From NCBI RefSeq assembly GCF_003315415.1, contig NZ_QNSB01000005.1, forward strand, positions 124,001-188,000: DNA of 64,000 nt, written 5' to 3'. This DNA is from Brevibacterium sanguinis. GTDB taxonomy: Bacteria; Actinomycetota; Actinomycetes; Actinomycetales; Brevibacteriaceae. The notes below the pieces were generated by a model. It was not told where the DNA came from, did not search any database, and saw only the letters and a program-made list of their open reading frames with translations. Shown piece after piece: positions 33,697 through 40,958 of this stretch. The translations under genes were made by a program, and so were the position numbers. Each line of letters begins with the position of its first letter. The first letter of the stretch is position 1.

Positions 33697-35097
33697 ATGC
33701 CAACGAAGAACGAGCTCACGGAGATCCTGCAGAAGATCGACGAGCCGGCGGCTGAGTACACTCGGCTGACCCGCTACTACGAAGGCAAGCAGCCGTTGAC
33801 GTTCCTGTCGCCCGAGGCGCGGGAGAACCTCGGCAACCGCCTGTCGTCGGTCTCGGTCAACGTCCCGCGCCTGGTCGTCGAGACGATCGCGGAGCGTCTG
33901 CGCGTCACCGGGTTCACCCGCCCTGACGTGTGGTCGGCGTGGCTGTCCAACGACATGGACACGCTCTCGTCGGTCGTTCACCGTGAAGCCCTGCTGCTCG
34001 GCGACTCCTACGTCATCGTCTGGGCTGACACTCAGGGGCGACCGCTGGTGTCCGTGGAATCGGCCACGCAAGTCGCTGTGACCACTGACCCGGCAACTCG
34101 GCAGGTCACCTCGGCGGTGAAGCGGTGGTCGACGAAGGACGGCGCCCGAGCCGTCTGGTACGGCCCGGACGAGATCGTGCACTACGTCTCCCGCACGACA
34201 GGTGCCACGACGACGGGATTCGAGCCCGTCGAGGCGCTGCCGAACTCGCTTGGCCGGCCCCCGGTCGTCGCGTTCCGCAACGGTGGCCGGCTGCTCACCC
34301 GCGGCGTGTCCGAGATGCTCGACGTGCTCGCCCTCACCGATGCCGCGGTGAAGCTGACGACGGACCTGCTCACCGCCTCGGAGTATTCGGCCCGCCCGCG
34401 CCGGTGGGCGACCGGCATCGAACTCGACGAAATCGAAGCCGAGGACGGGACCAAGGAGGTCGTCAACCCCTACGGCGAATCCGACCGGATGATGATCTCG
34501 GAAGCGGCCGATGCGAAGTTCGGTCAACTGGCCGGCGCCGACCTCATCGGCTACGAGAACGCGATCGGGGTCATCATGCGCGAGATCAGTGCGGTCTCTG
34601 GTCTGCCCGATCACATGCTCGGCCTGTCCGGGTCGAACCCGACCAGCGCCGACAGCATCCGCGCATCCGAGGCCACCCTGACAGCGAAGGCCGAGGCGAA
34701 GCAGGGCATCTTCGGACGCTCATGGAAGCAGGTCGCTCAGCTCATCACCGCGGTCCAGACCGGTGTCGACCCGGCGACGGTCGAGATCGGGGTGACGTGG
34801 GCGGACCCGTCGACCCGCTCAGCCGCGCAGGAGGCCGACGCGGTGACGAAGCTCGTCCAGGCCGGCGTCCTGCCCGCCGCGGTCGCGCTCGAGCGCCTCG
34901 GCTACAACGCCGACGAGATCTCCCGCATCGAGGCGGCAAAGGACCGGGAAGCAGCACGCGGCGCGATCGCCGATGTGCAGGCCCGCGCCGACCTCGCCCA
35001 GATCCTCGAGAGCCGGGGAATGAACAAGCCCGCAAGTCTGGCGGCGGCGGGGCTGTTCGCCGCTGCCAATGAAACACGACAAGGAGAAGCATCATGA
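33697..35097 (+). CDS. Portal protein (SPP1 gp6-like)
   Basis: A 466-residue portal, the dodecameric ring through which DNA enters the head. Family features are the N-terminal TRLTRYYEGKQPLTFLSPEAR, NVPRLVVETIAERLRVTGF, the stem/clip region with ASEYSARPRRWATGIE, and ISAVSGLPDHMLGLSGSNPTSADSIRASEATLTAKAE, which is conserved in actinophage portals. ATG 33697 has a perfect AGGAGGT site. The stop overlaps the scaffold start by four bases. Confidence 0.93.
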   Translation: MPTKNELTEILQKIDEPAAEYTRLTRYYEGKQPLTFLSPEARENLGNRLSSVSVNVPRLVVETIAERLRVTGFTRPDVWSAWLSNDMDTLSSVVHREALLLGDSYVIVWADTQGRPLVSVESATQVAVTTDPATRQVTSAVKRWSTKDGARAVWYGPDEIVHYVSRTTGATTTGFEPVEALPNSLGRPPVVAFRNGGRLLTRGVSEMLDVLALTDAAVKLTTDLLTASEYSARPRRWATGIELDEIEAEDGTKEVVNPYGESDRMMISEAADAKFGQLAGADLIGYENAIGVIMREISAVSGLPDHMLGLSGSNPTSADSIRASEATLTAKAEAKQGIFGRSWKQVAQLITAVQTGVDPATVEIGVTWADPSTRSAAQEADAVTKLVQAGVLPAAVALERLGYNADEISRIEAAKDREAARGAIADVQARADLAQILESRGMNKPASLAAAGLFAAANETRQGEAS

Positions 35098-35561
35098 CCG
35101 ACCAGACCGTCACCGAGACCGAGGACGTCGAGGTCACCGCCACCGGGCAGGAGCCGGCAACCGAGGCGCCCAACGAGGATGGGGTAGACCAGACACACCC
35201 CACCGACGAGACGCCCGAGGACCAGGAGCAGGGCGAGGACGACACCTTCCCGCGTGAGTACGTCGAGAAGCTGCGGGATGAGAACGCCCGCTACCGCCAG
35301 CGGGCCCAGCGTGCCGACGACCTGGCGCACAAGCTCCACAGCGCCTACGTCGCGGCCACAGGGCGACTCATGGACCCCGACGACCTCGAGTTCAACGAGA
35401 AGCACCTCGAGGACGCCGAGGCACTGACGGCGGCGATCGACGAGCTGCTGGCCCGCAAGCCGTACCTGGCCAAGCGCACCCCGACCGGCAATGTCGGCCA
35501 GGGCGTGTCAGAGGACAGTGCTACGGTCGATCTCGCAGCGATACTGCGGTCGCGAACGTGA
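35094..35561 (+). CDS. Capsid scaffolding protein
   Basis: A 155-residue acidic protein. The N-terminal 50 residues are Glu/Thr/Pro-rich and disordered; residues about 55-90 form a coiled coil (YVEKLRDENARYRQRAQRADDLAHKL); the C-terminus is short and basic. Length, charge and position between portal and capsid genes are those of a phage scaffold. No protease domain is present, so it is probably released intact. Confidence 0.85.
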   Translation: MTDQTVTETEDVEVTATGQEPATEAPNEDGVDQTHPTDETPEDQEQGEDDTFPREYVEKLRDENARYRQRAQRADDLAHKLHSAYVAATGRLMDPDDLEFNEKHLEDAEALTAAIDELLARKPYLAKRTPTGNVGQGVSEDSATVDLAAILRSRT

Positions 35562-35571
35562 AGGAGAAGCC

Positions 35572-35952
35572 ATGGAACCATTGAACCCCTACCGCCTTGA
35601 GCAAGTAACGGTTGACCGAGACCAATCCGACGTTGACTGGTACTCAGTTCACAACACGGCCTATGTGACCGTGCGGATGGACCGGGAGCTCACGGAGATC
35701 GAGAAGCAGAAGATCGCCCGTGCTTTCGATGGATACGCCGGGAAGAACCACACAATGGCCGACCTCAAGTTCGGGCCAATCGAAGTGAAGTTTAGGACCA
35801 CGAACGGATCCGACGCTTCGATGTTCGTCGGCTATATGGCCAGTCACGCCGAAGAGCTGGCGCAAGAAGCGACCGTTGAGCTCAACCGCGCGAGCAATTT
35901 CTTGAAGTCGCTTGAAGACGACCTGCGGAAGTTTGAAGCGCCGACAGAATAG
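35572..35952 (+). CDS. Unknown insert gene between scaffold and capsid (moron-like)
   Basis: A 126-residue protein of unknown family (MEPLNPYRLEQVTVDRDQSD; AYVTVRMDRELTEIEKQKIARAFDGYAGKN; C-terminal helix ATVELNRASNFLKSLEDDLRKF). By eye its codons use more A and T in third positions than the neighbouring head genes. It has its own GAAGGAGAA ribosome site, and a short non-coding stretch with a GC-palindrome and TATACT follows. Position and composition suggest a later insertion carrying a host- or phage-directed function, but nothing in the sequence names it. Confidence 0.65.
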   Translation: MEPLNPYRLEQVTVDRDQSDVDWYSVHNTAYVTVRMDRELTEIEKQKIARAFDGYAGKNHTMADLKFGPIEVKFRTTNGSDASMFVGYMASHAEELAQEATVELNRASNFLKSLEDDLRKFEAPTE

Positions 35953-35959
35953 TTGGAAC

Positions 35960-35972
35960 ACCCCGCGGGGGT
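35960..35972. repeat. 13-bp GC element, second (inverted) copy
   Basis: ACCCCGCGGGGGT followed by ATAC, reverse complement of 32181-32193. It lies in the 111-base gap before the capsid gene, which also contains a 7-bp hairpin (TGGGGAG with CTCCCCA). Confidence 0.5.
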
Positions 35973-36063
35973 ATACTGGTGGGGAGTCGTCCTGGTGGCG
36001 GCTCCCCATCGTCGGTCTGGCACCGAGGGAAACGATCACTCATTTCTCTGAAAGGTGCCAATC

Positions 36064-36897
36064 ATGGTTGAAACCACCGCTGCGAATCCCGAACTGCTCA
36101 AAGAGCAGGTGTCCGCCCTGCTCATCCAGCCACTTGAGGCGCAGTCGATCTTCCTGTCTTCGGGCGTGCGGATCTTCGACACCGCCGAGCCGCTGCGCAT
36201 CCCGAAGCTCGTCTCGTCCTCGAGCCCCGCATGGGTCGGTGAGGGTGAGCTCATCCCCGAGCACGACGTCAACTTCGACGAGGTGACGCTGATGCCGCGG
36301 GACCGGAAGTCGATCAAGACGCTCATCCGCTTCACGAACGAACTGCTGCGCCAGTCCACTGTCGGCCTCGACGCGGTGCTCAAGGAGCGCCTCGTCTCCG
36401 ACGTGTCCCGCAAGCTCGACACCGCGTTCCTCGTTGGTGACGGGACCAACGGATCCGTGACCGGCATCGTCAACCAGGCTGGCGCTCAGCAGGCCGTTCT
36501 CGACACCACCAACCCGGACAGCCTGCTCGACGCCCTTGCCATGGCCTCGGCTGCGGAGGTGACCCCGACCCGGTGGTTCATCAGCGGGACGGACTTCTTC
36601 GCGCTGCGCAAGCTCAAGGATGCGGACGGTAAGTACCTGATCGTCTCCGACCTCACTGCCGGCGCGTCGTACACCCTGTTCGGCATCCCGGTGACCGTCA
36701 CGAACAAGCTGCCGACCGGCAAGGCGGTCCTGGCGAACATGGCCGAGGTCGCCGTCGCCCGCGACACCAACCCGACCGTGAAGCTGCTCGATCAGCGCTA
36801 CGCCGAGTTCGACGAGCAGGCGATCCGGGTCACTGCACGGTTCGACCTCGGGCTGCTCCACCCCGAGGGCGTCATCGTCCTCACGGATGCGCCCTGA
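36064..36897 (+). CDS. Major capsid protein (HK97 fold)
   Basis: A 277-residue capsid protein. It shows the HK97-fold E-loop/P-domain pattern: IFLSSGVRIFDTAEPLRIPKLVSSSSPAWVGEGELIPEHDVNFDEVTLMPRD; then the spine helix RQSTVGLDAVLKERLVSDVSRKLDTAFLVGDG; and the late A-domain FGIPVTVTNKLPTGKAVLANM. There is no delta domain or protease. ATG 36064 has GAAAGG nine bases upstream. It forms the element's own head; with a genome near 10.5 kb the head is likely to be small. Confidence 0.93.
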   Translation: MVETTAANPELLKEQVSALLIQPLEAQSIFLSSGVRIFDTAEPLRIPKLVSSSSPAWVGEGELIPEHDVNFDEVTLMPRDRKSIKTLIRFTNELLRQSTVGLDAVLKERLVSDVSRKLDTAFLVGDGTNGSVTGIVNQAGAQQAVLDTTNPDSLLDALAMASAAEVTPTRWFISGTDFFALRKLKDADGKYLIVSDLTAGASYTLFGIPVTVTNKLPTGKAVLANMAEVAVARDTNPTVKLLDQRYAEFDEQAIRVTARFDLGLLHPEGVIVLTDAP

Positions 36898-36899
36898 TC

Positions 36900-37238
36900 A
36901 TGGCTGACTGGCAGTCGAAGCCGACCGGGGCCGAGATCGCCACGCTCATGAACCGCGCCGACGACGCCGAGGCGGTCACCCTCGCCTCGGCGTACGTCGA
37001 CGTGATCTGGGAAATGGCGAAGGAGTACACCCGCGGGGAAGGCTTCTCGATCGACGGTCTGCAGGCCAAGCCGTCTGTCGTCTCCGCGGTCAAGCTCGCC
37101 GTCATCCGGGTCGCGGCGAACCCGACGCAGGTGAAGCGGTTCCAGGTGGGCGAGTACTCGGAGACGCCGACCGTGTTCGAGGGCTTCACGCTCGCAGAGC
37201 TGGCGGTGCTCAACGCCTACCGGAAACGGGCACTGTGA
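36900..37238 (+). CDS. Head-tail adaptor protein (gp15-like)
   Basis: A 112-residue helical protein whose C-terminal half (AKPSVVSAVKLAVIRVAANPTQVKRFQVGEYSETPTVFEGFTLAELAVLNAYRKRA) matches the Gp19/Gp15/Gp42-like connector family of actinophages. It would bind the portal ring and provide the docking site for the next connector. It starts two bases after the capsid stop. Confidence 0.8.
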   Translation: MADWQSKPTGAEIATLMNRADDAEAVTLASAYVDVIWEMAKEYTRGEGFSIDGLQAKPSVVSAVKLAVIRVAANPTQVKRFQVGEYSETPTVFEGFTLAELAVLNAYRKRAL

Positions 37239-37573
37239 TGATCGGGATTCACTACACTCAGACGATCCAGCTGGTCATTGCGACGCTGGTCGACGTGCGC
37301 GGCGTCCCCACTCCGGACTGGAACAACCCGACCCTGATCCCGGTCAAGTCTCACGTCTACTACGAATCGACTGGCCTTGACGATCAGGGCACCAGTCCTG
37401 GCCTGGTCTTCACTCGGCAGCTGACCGCGCTCATGGAGCCGATCGAGTATGACCCGAGGTACACGCGGATTCGGTGGCAGGGATACGACTACACGATCGA
37501 CGCCCCCGAGGTTCGCTTCCGCTACGGCAAGCCGATCTTCCAGGCCGTCCAGCTCCTGGGAAGGGCCAACTGA
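37238..37573 (+). CDS. Head-closure (stopper) protein
   Basis: A 111-residue beta-rich protein (MIGIHYTQTIQLVIATLVDVRG; KSHVYYESTGLDDQGTSPGLVFTRQLTALMEP; TRIRWQGYDYTIDAPEVRFRYGKPIFQAVQLLG). Length, position after the adaptor and beta pattern fit the phage head-closure or stopper class (SPP1 gp16-like). It is the last gene of the element; where a prophage would continue with tail genes there is a terminator and the attachment site. ATG 37238 overlaps the previous stop; GTG 37235 would add one residue. Confidence 0.72.
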   Translation: MIGIHYTQTIQLVIATLVDVRGVPTPDWNNPTLIPVKSHVYYESTGLDDQGTSPGLVFTRQLTALMEPIEYDPRYTRIRWQGYDYTIDAPEVRFRYGKPIFQAVQLLGRAN

Positions 37574-37597
37574 GGTAGAATGGGACCACCTCTGAAG

Positions 37598-37651
37598 AAC
37601 CACCGACCCCCGGCCAGCCGATTCATTCCGGCCCGCCGGGGGTTCGTGGTT
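37598..37651 (+). terminator. Terminator closing the head operon
   Basis: Arms 37598-37614 and 37635-37651 pair over about 15 of 17 positions, with a 20-base loop, 24 bases after the last head gene. The rest of the gap to 37923 holds integrase-site-like repeats, the right attachment site and nothing else recognised. Confidence 0.75.
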
Positions 37652-37668
37652 TCCGGGCCCGAATCTCG

Positions 37669-37690
37669 TGACTCACATTTGACTCACTTT
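37669..37690 (+). promoter_or_regulatory. Candidate integrase arm-type sites, right end
   Basis: TGACTCAC occurs at 37669-37676 and 37680-37687. The same octamer, in the same orientation, is at 27426-27433 near the left end (with a TGACTCGT variant at 27415). Repeats near both attachment cores are typical of tyrosine-integrase arm sites. Confidence 0.55.
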
Positions 37691-37783
37691 CATCGTAAAA
37701 CTGGGTGATCTAACGACATGCAAGGGAAGCCAGAACCGCTTGAAACCGGGGTAGTGGGGGAGTGGTCACCCCTCGGCAGAGAA

Positions 37784-37804
37784 TTCGAGTCCCTCTGGGC
37801 CCAC
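37784..37804 (+). repeat. attR core of the integrated element
   Basis: A 21-base exact copy of the 3' end of tRNA-Val (27323-27343). No other part of the tRNA is present here, which defines the right end. Confidence 0.9.
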
Positions 37805-37923
37805 CATCGAACTCTCACCGCGGAAGCGAAGTCACCCGGGCGTCGCCCTGGACGTCACCCCCGCCGCAGCAGAATCCGGCGTGGATCCTCTCCTCCCGCC
37901 GATGGCTTTCGATCCTCGCAGCC

Positions 37924-38655
37924 TCACCGTGCCTGAGCAGCGGTGGCACGCAGACCGCTCCGGAGTCCGTACCAGCCGAGTCCGGCGAGGAGCGTGACCT
38001 GGAGCAGGTAGCTGACGACCGTGACCATGTGCGGCAGCCTCTCGAGCGGGGCGCCGAGGAGCACCACGAGGCTGATGATGCCCACTGCCGCGAACCACCT
38101 CGGCGTTGCCCCGGTCCACAGGGCGGTCGCGAACACGAGCAGGACGCCGAGACCGATCGCGGTCGTCGCCCCGAGGATCGCCGGGACCAGCAGAGGCAGC
38201 TGCGCGTTGAAGGCGTCGAACAGGGCTCGGGCTTCAACTTCCGGCAGCGCCGAGCTGTCGGCGAAGACGAACGGCAGTACCTCGGCGGTGATGGCCAGGG
38301 CGAAGATCATTCCGCCCACCCCTGCGAGGTGGGCGCCGATGAGGTTGACCACGGCGCTTCGGCCCCGACCGAGCAGCACCATGAAGACGGCGGTCACCAC
38401 CCAGGAGACCGCGTAGCCGGGACCGCCCACATACAGATTCATCGGCCAATAGGCGTCGCCGAGCCGGCGCACGTCGTCGTAGCGGATCTCGCCGTCGAAG
38501 ACCGGCTCCCACAGCGTGAACACGGTCCGGGCGGCAAGGCTGACCAGCAGCAGGACGAAGAGGACGACGAGCGTCACCCGAGACGGCGCGGATCGACCGA
38601 GGGGCGGGTGGGGGAGGGAGACGGGTGATGGGGATGGCACTTCGGCGGTGGTCAT
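37924..38655 (-). CDS. Membrane protein of unknown function
   Basis: A 243-residue protein with about six hydrophobic segments, for example VTLVVLFVLLLVSLAARTVF, GYAVSWVVTAVFMVLLGRG and MIFALAITAEVLPFVF. The N-terminal 30 residues are Pro/Ser-rich. No family signature is recognised. ATG 38655 follows GGAGAG. It lies 116 bases downstream of the membrane-LuxR regulator on the same strand and may be its partner or target. Confidence 0.65.
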   Translation of the reverse strand: MTTAEVPSPSPVSLPHPPLGRSAPSRVTLVVLFVLLLVSLAARTVFTLWEPVFDGEIRYDDVRRLGDAYWPMNLYVGGPGYAVSWVVTAVFMVLLGRGRSAVVNLIGAHLAGVGGMIFALAITAEVLPFVFADSSALPEVEARALFDAFNAQLPLLVPAILGATTAIGLGVLLVFATALWTGATPRWFAAVGIISLVVLLGAPLERLPHMVTVVSYLLQVTLLAGLGWYGLRSGLRATAAQAR

Positions 38656-38771
38656 GGTTCTCTCCCGGGTCGAGTCGACATCGGTGGCGCGGGCCGCGCT
38701 ACCTTCGACTCTCCCCGACCGGGCAGGTGGAGGGCATCGGCGATGACGCCGATGCGCCTCGGCGGTTCCAC

Positions 38772-40049
38772 CTATTCCTGGGCCTCGAGCCAGATACGGG
38801 CCGCCCTGACCCGTCGGTTCGTCAGGTCGCCGGGGCCGCCGAGGTCGAGTTTCGCGAAGATCGAGCGCAGGTGGGCATCGACGGTGCGGGTGGAGACGAC
38901 GAGCTGCTGCGCGATCCCGGCGTTGCTCGCGCCTTCGGCGAGGAGGGCGAGCACCTCGTTCTCCCGGGGTGTCAGCCGCTCCAGCCGCGTCGGCACTGCG
39001 GCGAGGGGATCGGCGACGGTGAGCAGGGACCGCGCCAGCGCCCCGGTGCCGAACCATGCCCCACCGAGGACCACCACGGTGGCGGCCGCGATGAGCACAG
39101 CGGTCGCGGTGGCCCCGAATCCGACGCCGGGTGCGGCCGCCATGGTGCCGAGTCCGATGACGAGGAGAGCCGCGGCGGTCATCCCCGTTCCGCGCACGAC
39201 GATCAACAGGTGAGAGGGAGCGACGGCACCACGGGAGGCCAGCACCGCGCACGCCGCACTCAAGGCGCCCGAGGCCGCCAACGCCACGAGGAAGGCCACT
39301 GAACCGAGCGACGGGTCAACACCGCCAGGACTGCGCGCTGCCGCGAGCAGCAGGCAGAACACGATCGTCAGCGGTGCGGCACTCGTCCCTGCCGCCGCCA
39401 CGGCGAACCGGGAACGGGCAGCGCCCTCGGATGTCAGGGCCGCCCGCCAGAGGCGGACCGGCAGGAGGAGCAGGGCGAGCCCGCTCAGGAGCGTGACCGC
39501 GAGGCCGAGCGGGGCGAGGCGGGTGTGCCAGGATTCCGGTGCGATGGTGGGGACACCGGTGAACGGCGCTGCGGGCACGACGAGCACGAGGTTGGTCACC
39601 ACGGCCAGGCCCATCGACACGAGCACCACCGCGTGCGGCCAGGATCGGCGCCGTCCGACCTCCCGAATCGCGGCCGAGGCCGTCAGCTGTCCGAAGACCA
39701 GCGATGGGATCCACGCAGAGCTCCACACCGCGATGGCGAGCGCCGCGCCCGGGAGGCCGACGGCATGGGATCCGACCGCCCACAGGGCCGTGACCGGATA
39801 GATGAGAACGGCGAGGGTCAGCCACCTCGACCAAGTCGCCGCGCGGCGGGCACCGGCCGCGGAGAGCCGGACCCCTGCCGCGGCCGCGACGACGGCGGCA
39901 CCGACCAGGGCCAGCGCGCCCAGCGGATCCGTCGCGAAGCTCGCGTGTCCGCTCACGCGCAGGGAGACGAGCCCGGCCGCCACCAGCAGGCCGGCAACCG
40001 CCACTCCCAGAGGCTCGACCACGTCTCGTCTGCGCACGGCCACGGACAT
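38772..40049 (-). CDS. LuxR-family regulator with polytopic membrane domain
   Basis: A 425-residue protein. The first about 345 residues contain roughly ten hydrophobic spans in a histidine-kinase-like membrane layout but with no kinase domain. The last about 70 residues form a LuxR HTH: LTPRENEVLALLAEGASNAGIAQQLVVSTRTVDAHLRSIFAKLDL. It is therefore a one-component membrane-tethered transcription factor. The stimulus is unknown. The adjacent downstream membrane-protein gene is the likeliest target. Confidence 0.8.
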   Translation of the reverse strand: MSVAVRRRDVVEPLGVAVAGLLVAAGLVSLRVSGHASFATDPLGALALVGAAVVAAAAGVRLSAAGARRAATWSRWLTLAVLIYPVTALWAVGSHAVGLPGAALAIAVWSSAWIPSLVFGQLTASAAIREVGRRRSWPHAVVLVSMGLAVVTNLVLVVPAAPFTGVPTIAPESWHTRLAPLGLAVTLLSGLALLLLPVRLWRAALTSEGAARSRFAVAAAGTSAAPLTIVFCLLLAAARSPGGVDPSLGSVAFLVALAASGALSAACAVLASRGAVAPSHLLIVVRGTGMTAAALLVIGLGTMAAAPGVGFGATATAVLIAAATVVVLGGAWFGTGALARSLLTVADPLAAVPTRLERLTPRENEVLALLAEGASNAGIAQQLVVSTRTVDAHLRSIFAKLDLGGPGDLTNRRVRAARIWLEAQE

Positions 40050-40195
40050 GGACTCATGGTACGTCAGCCCTCACCACCGGTGAGTCCGACCGCCGGAGCC
40101 GTTGACAGTGCTCGCATCAGTTCATAGCCTCGTGGAACCGAGACACCCGACCGATGCCGGTGTCCGGACCGCTGCCGAGGAAGCGAGAACCTCCC

Positions 40196-40879
40196 ATGAC
40201 CAAGCGCATTCTCCACGTCGTCACCAACGTCAGCCACTACGACGACCCTTCTCACCCCACGGGACTGTGGCTCTCCGAACTCGTCCACGCCTGGGAGGTG
40301 TTCGACGACCACGGGTTCGCCCAGTCGATCGTCAGCCCGCAGGGCGGGAGATCACCTCTGGAGCCGCGATCACTGAAGTTCCCCACGTACGACAAGGTCG
40401 CGAAGGCCTGGCATCACGACGCGGAGCGGATGGCCCTGCTCGACAGCACACTCAGCCCCGACGAGGTCGACTCCACCGAGTACGATGCGATCTACTTCAC
40501 GGGCGGACACGCGGTGATGTACGACTTCCCGGGCAGCGCAGGCCTGCAGAGGATCACGCGCGAGATCTGGGAGCGCGGCGGCATCGTCTCCGCGGTGTGC
40601 CATGGGTACTGCGGTCTGCTGAACACGCGGCTGTCCGACGGCTCGCTCCTCGTCGCCGGCAGGACCGTCACCGGCTTCGCCTGGCAGGAGGAGGTCCTGG
40701 CCCGTGTCGACAAGCTCGTCCCCTATAACGCCGAGGAGGAGATGAAGAAGCGCGGCGCCCACTACATGAAGGCGAAGCTGCCGTTCGTCTCGTTCGCGAT
40801 CACCGACCGCCGGCTCGTCACCGGTCAGAACCCGAGCTCGGCCGCGGAGACCGCGCAGAAGGTCGCGGCCCTGCTGTAG
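40196..40879 (+). CDS. DJ-1/PfpI family protein (class I glutamine-amidotransferase-like)
   Basis: A 227-residue protein of the Hsp31/DJ-1 superfamily. The nucleophile elbow is IVSAVCHGYCGLL (cysteine about residue 132) with the preceding YDAIYFTGGHAVMYDFPG loop. Relatives are glyoxalases (glutathione-independent), deglycases or chaperones. ATG 40196 (MTKRILHVVTNVSHY) is preferred over an in-frame start 42 bases upstream. It stands alone between divergent/convergent minus-strand genes. Confidence 0.87.
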   Translation: MTKRILHVVTNVSHYDDPSHPTGLWLSELVHAWEVFDDHGFAQSIVSPQGGRSPLEPRSLKFPTYDKVAKAWHHDAERMALLDSTLSPDEVDSTEYDAIYFTGGHAVMYDFPGSAGLQRITREIWERGGIVSAVCHGYCGLLNTRLSDGSLLVAGRTVTGFAWQEEVLARVDKLVPYNAEEEMKKRGAHYMKAKLPFVSFAITDRRLVTGQNPSSAAETAQKVAALL

Positions 40880-40911
40880 CGGGCCTCGGGCGAGCACCGG
40901 ATACGAAGAAG

Positions 40912-40941
40912 GTCGCGGCTCTCCAGGCGGAGAGCCGCGAC
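40912..40941. terminator. Convergent terminator
   Basis: A perfect 13-bp stem (40912-40924 with 40929-40941) with a 4-base loop lies between the convergent DJ-1-like and dehydrogenase genes. Confidence 0.75.
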
Positions 40942-40958
40942 ATCAGCGTGCGATGCGC

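Larger units (their letters stand above)
27323..37804. mobile_element. Integrated capsid-forming phage-satellite-like element, about 10.5 kb
   Basis: The element lies between 21-bp direct repeats at tRNA-Val and reads: integrase and repressor (minus strand), then on the plus strand excisionase-like HTH, two unknown genes, leader peptide, replication initiator with internal iterons, three small genes including HNH nuclease, large terminase, portal, scaffold, an insert gene, major capsid protein, head-tail adaptor and head-closure protein. A terminator and the right attachment site follow. Genes are tightly packed with many four-base stop/start overlaps and no broken frames, arguing against random decay. 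Tail, tape-measure, lysis and small-terminase genes are not recognisable. This matches capsid-forming satellites that borrow tails from a helper phage; a drastically reduced prophage is the alternative. Confidence 0.82.

Noticed and set aside
27323..37804. Ordinary decayed prophage
   Set aside because: Not excluded outright, but there are no broken frames, the head operon has its own terminator and both attachment cores are exact; decay would rarely remove all tail and lysis genes so cleanly.
37718..37936. 72-residue frame spanning attR
   Set aside because: No ribosome site, crosses the attachment site, and its sequence just translates the tRNA fragment.
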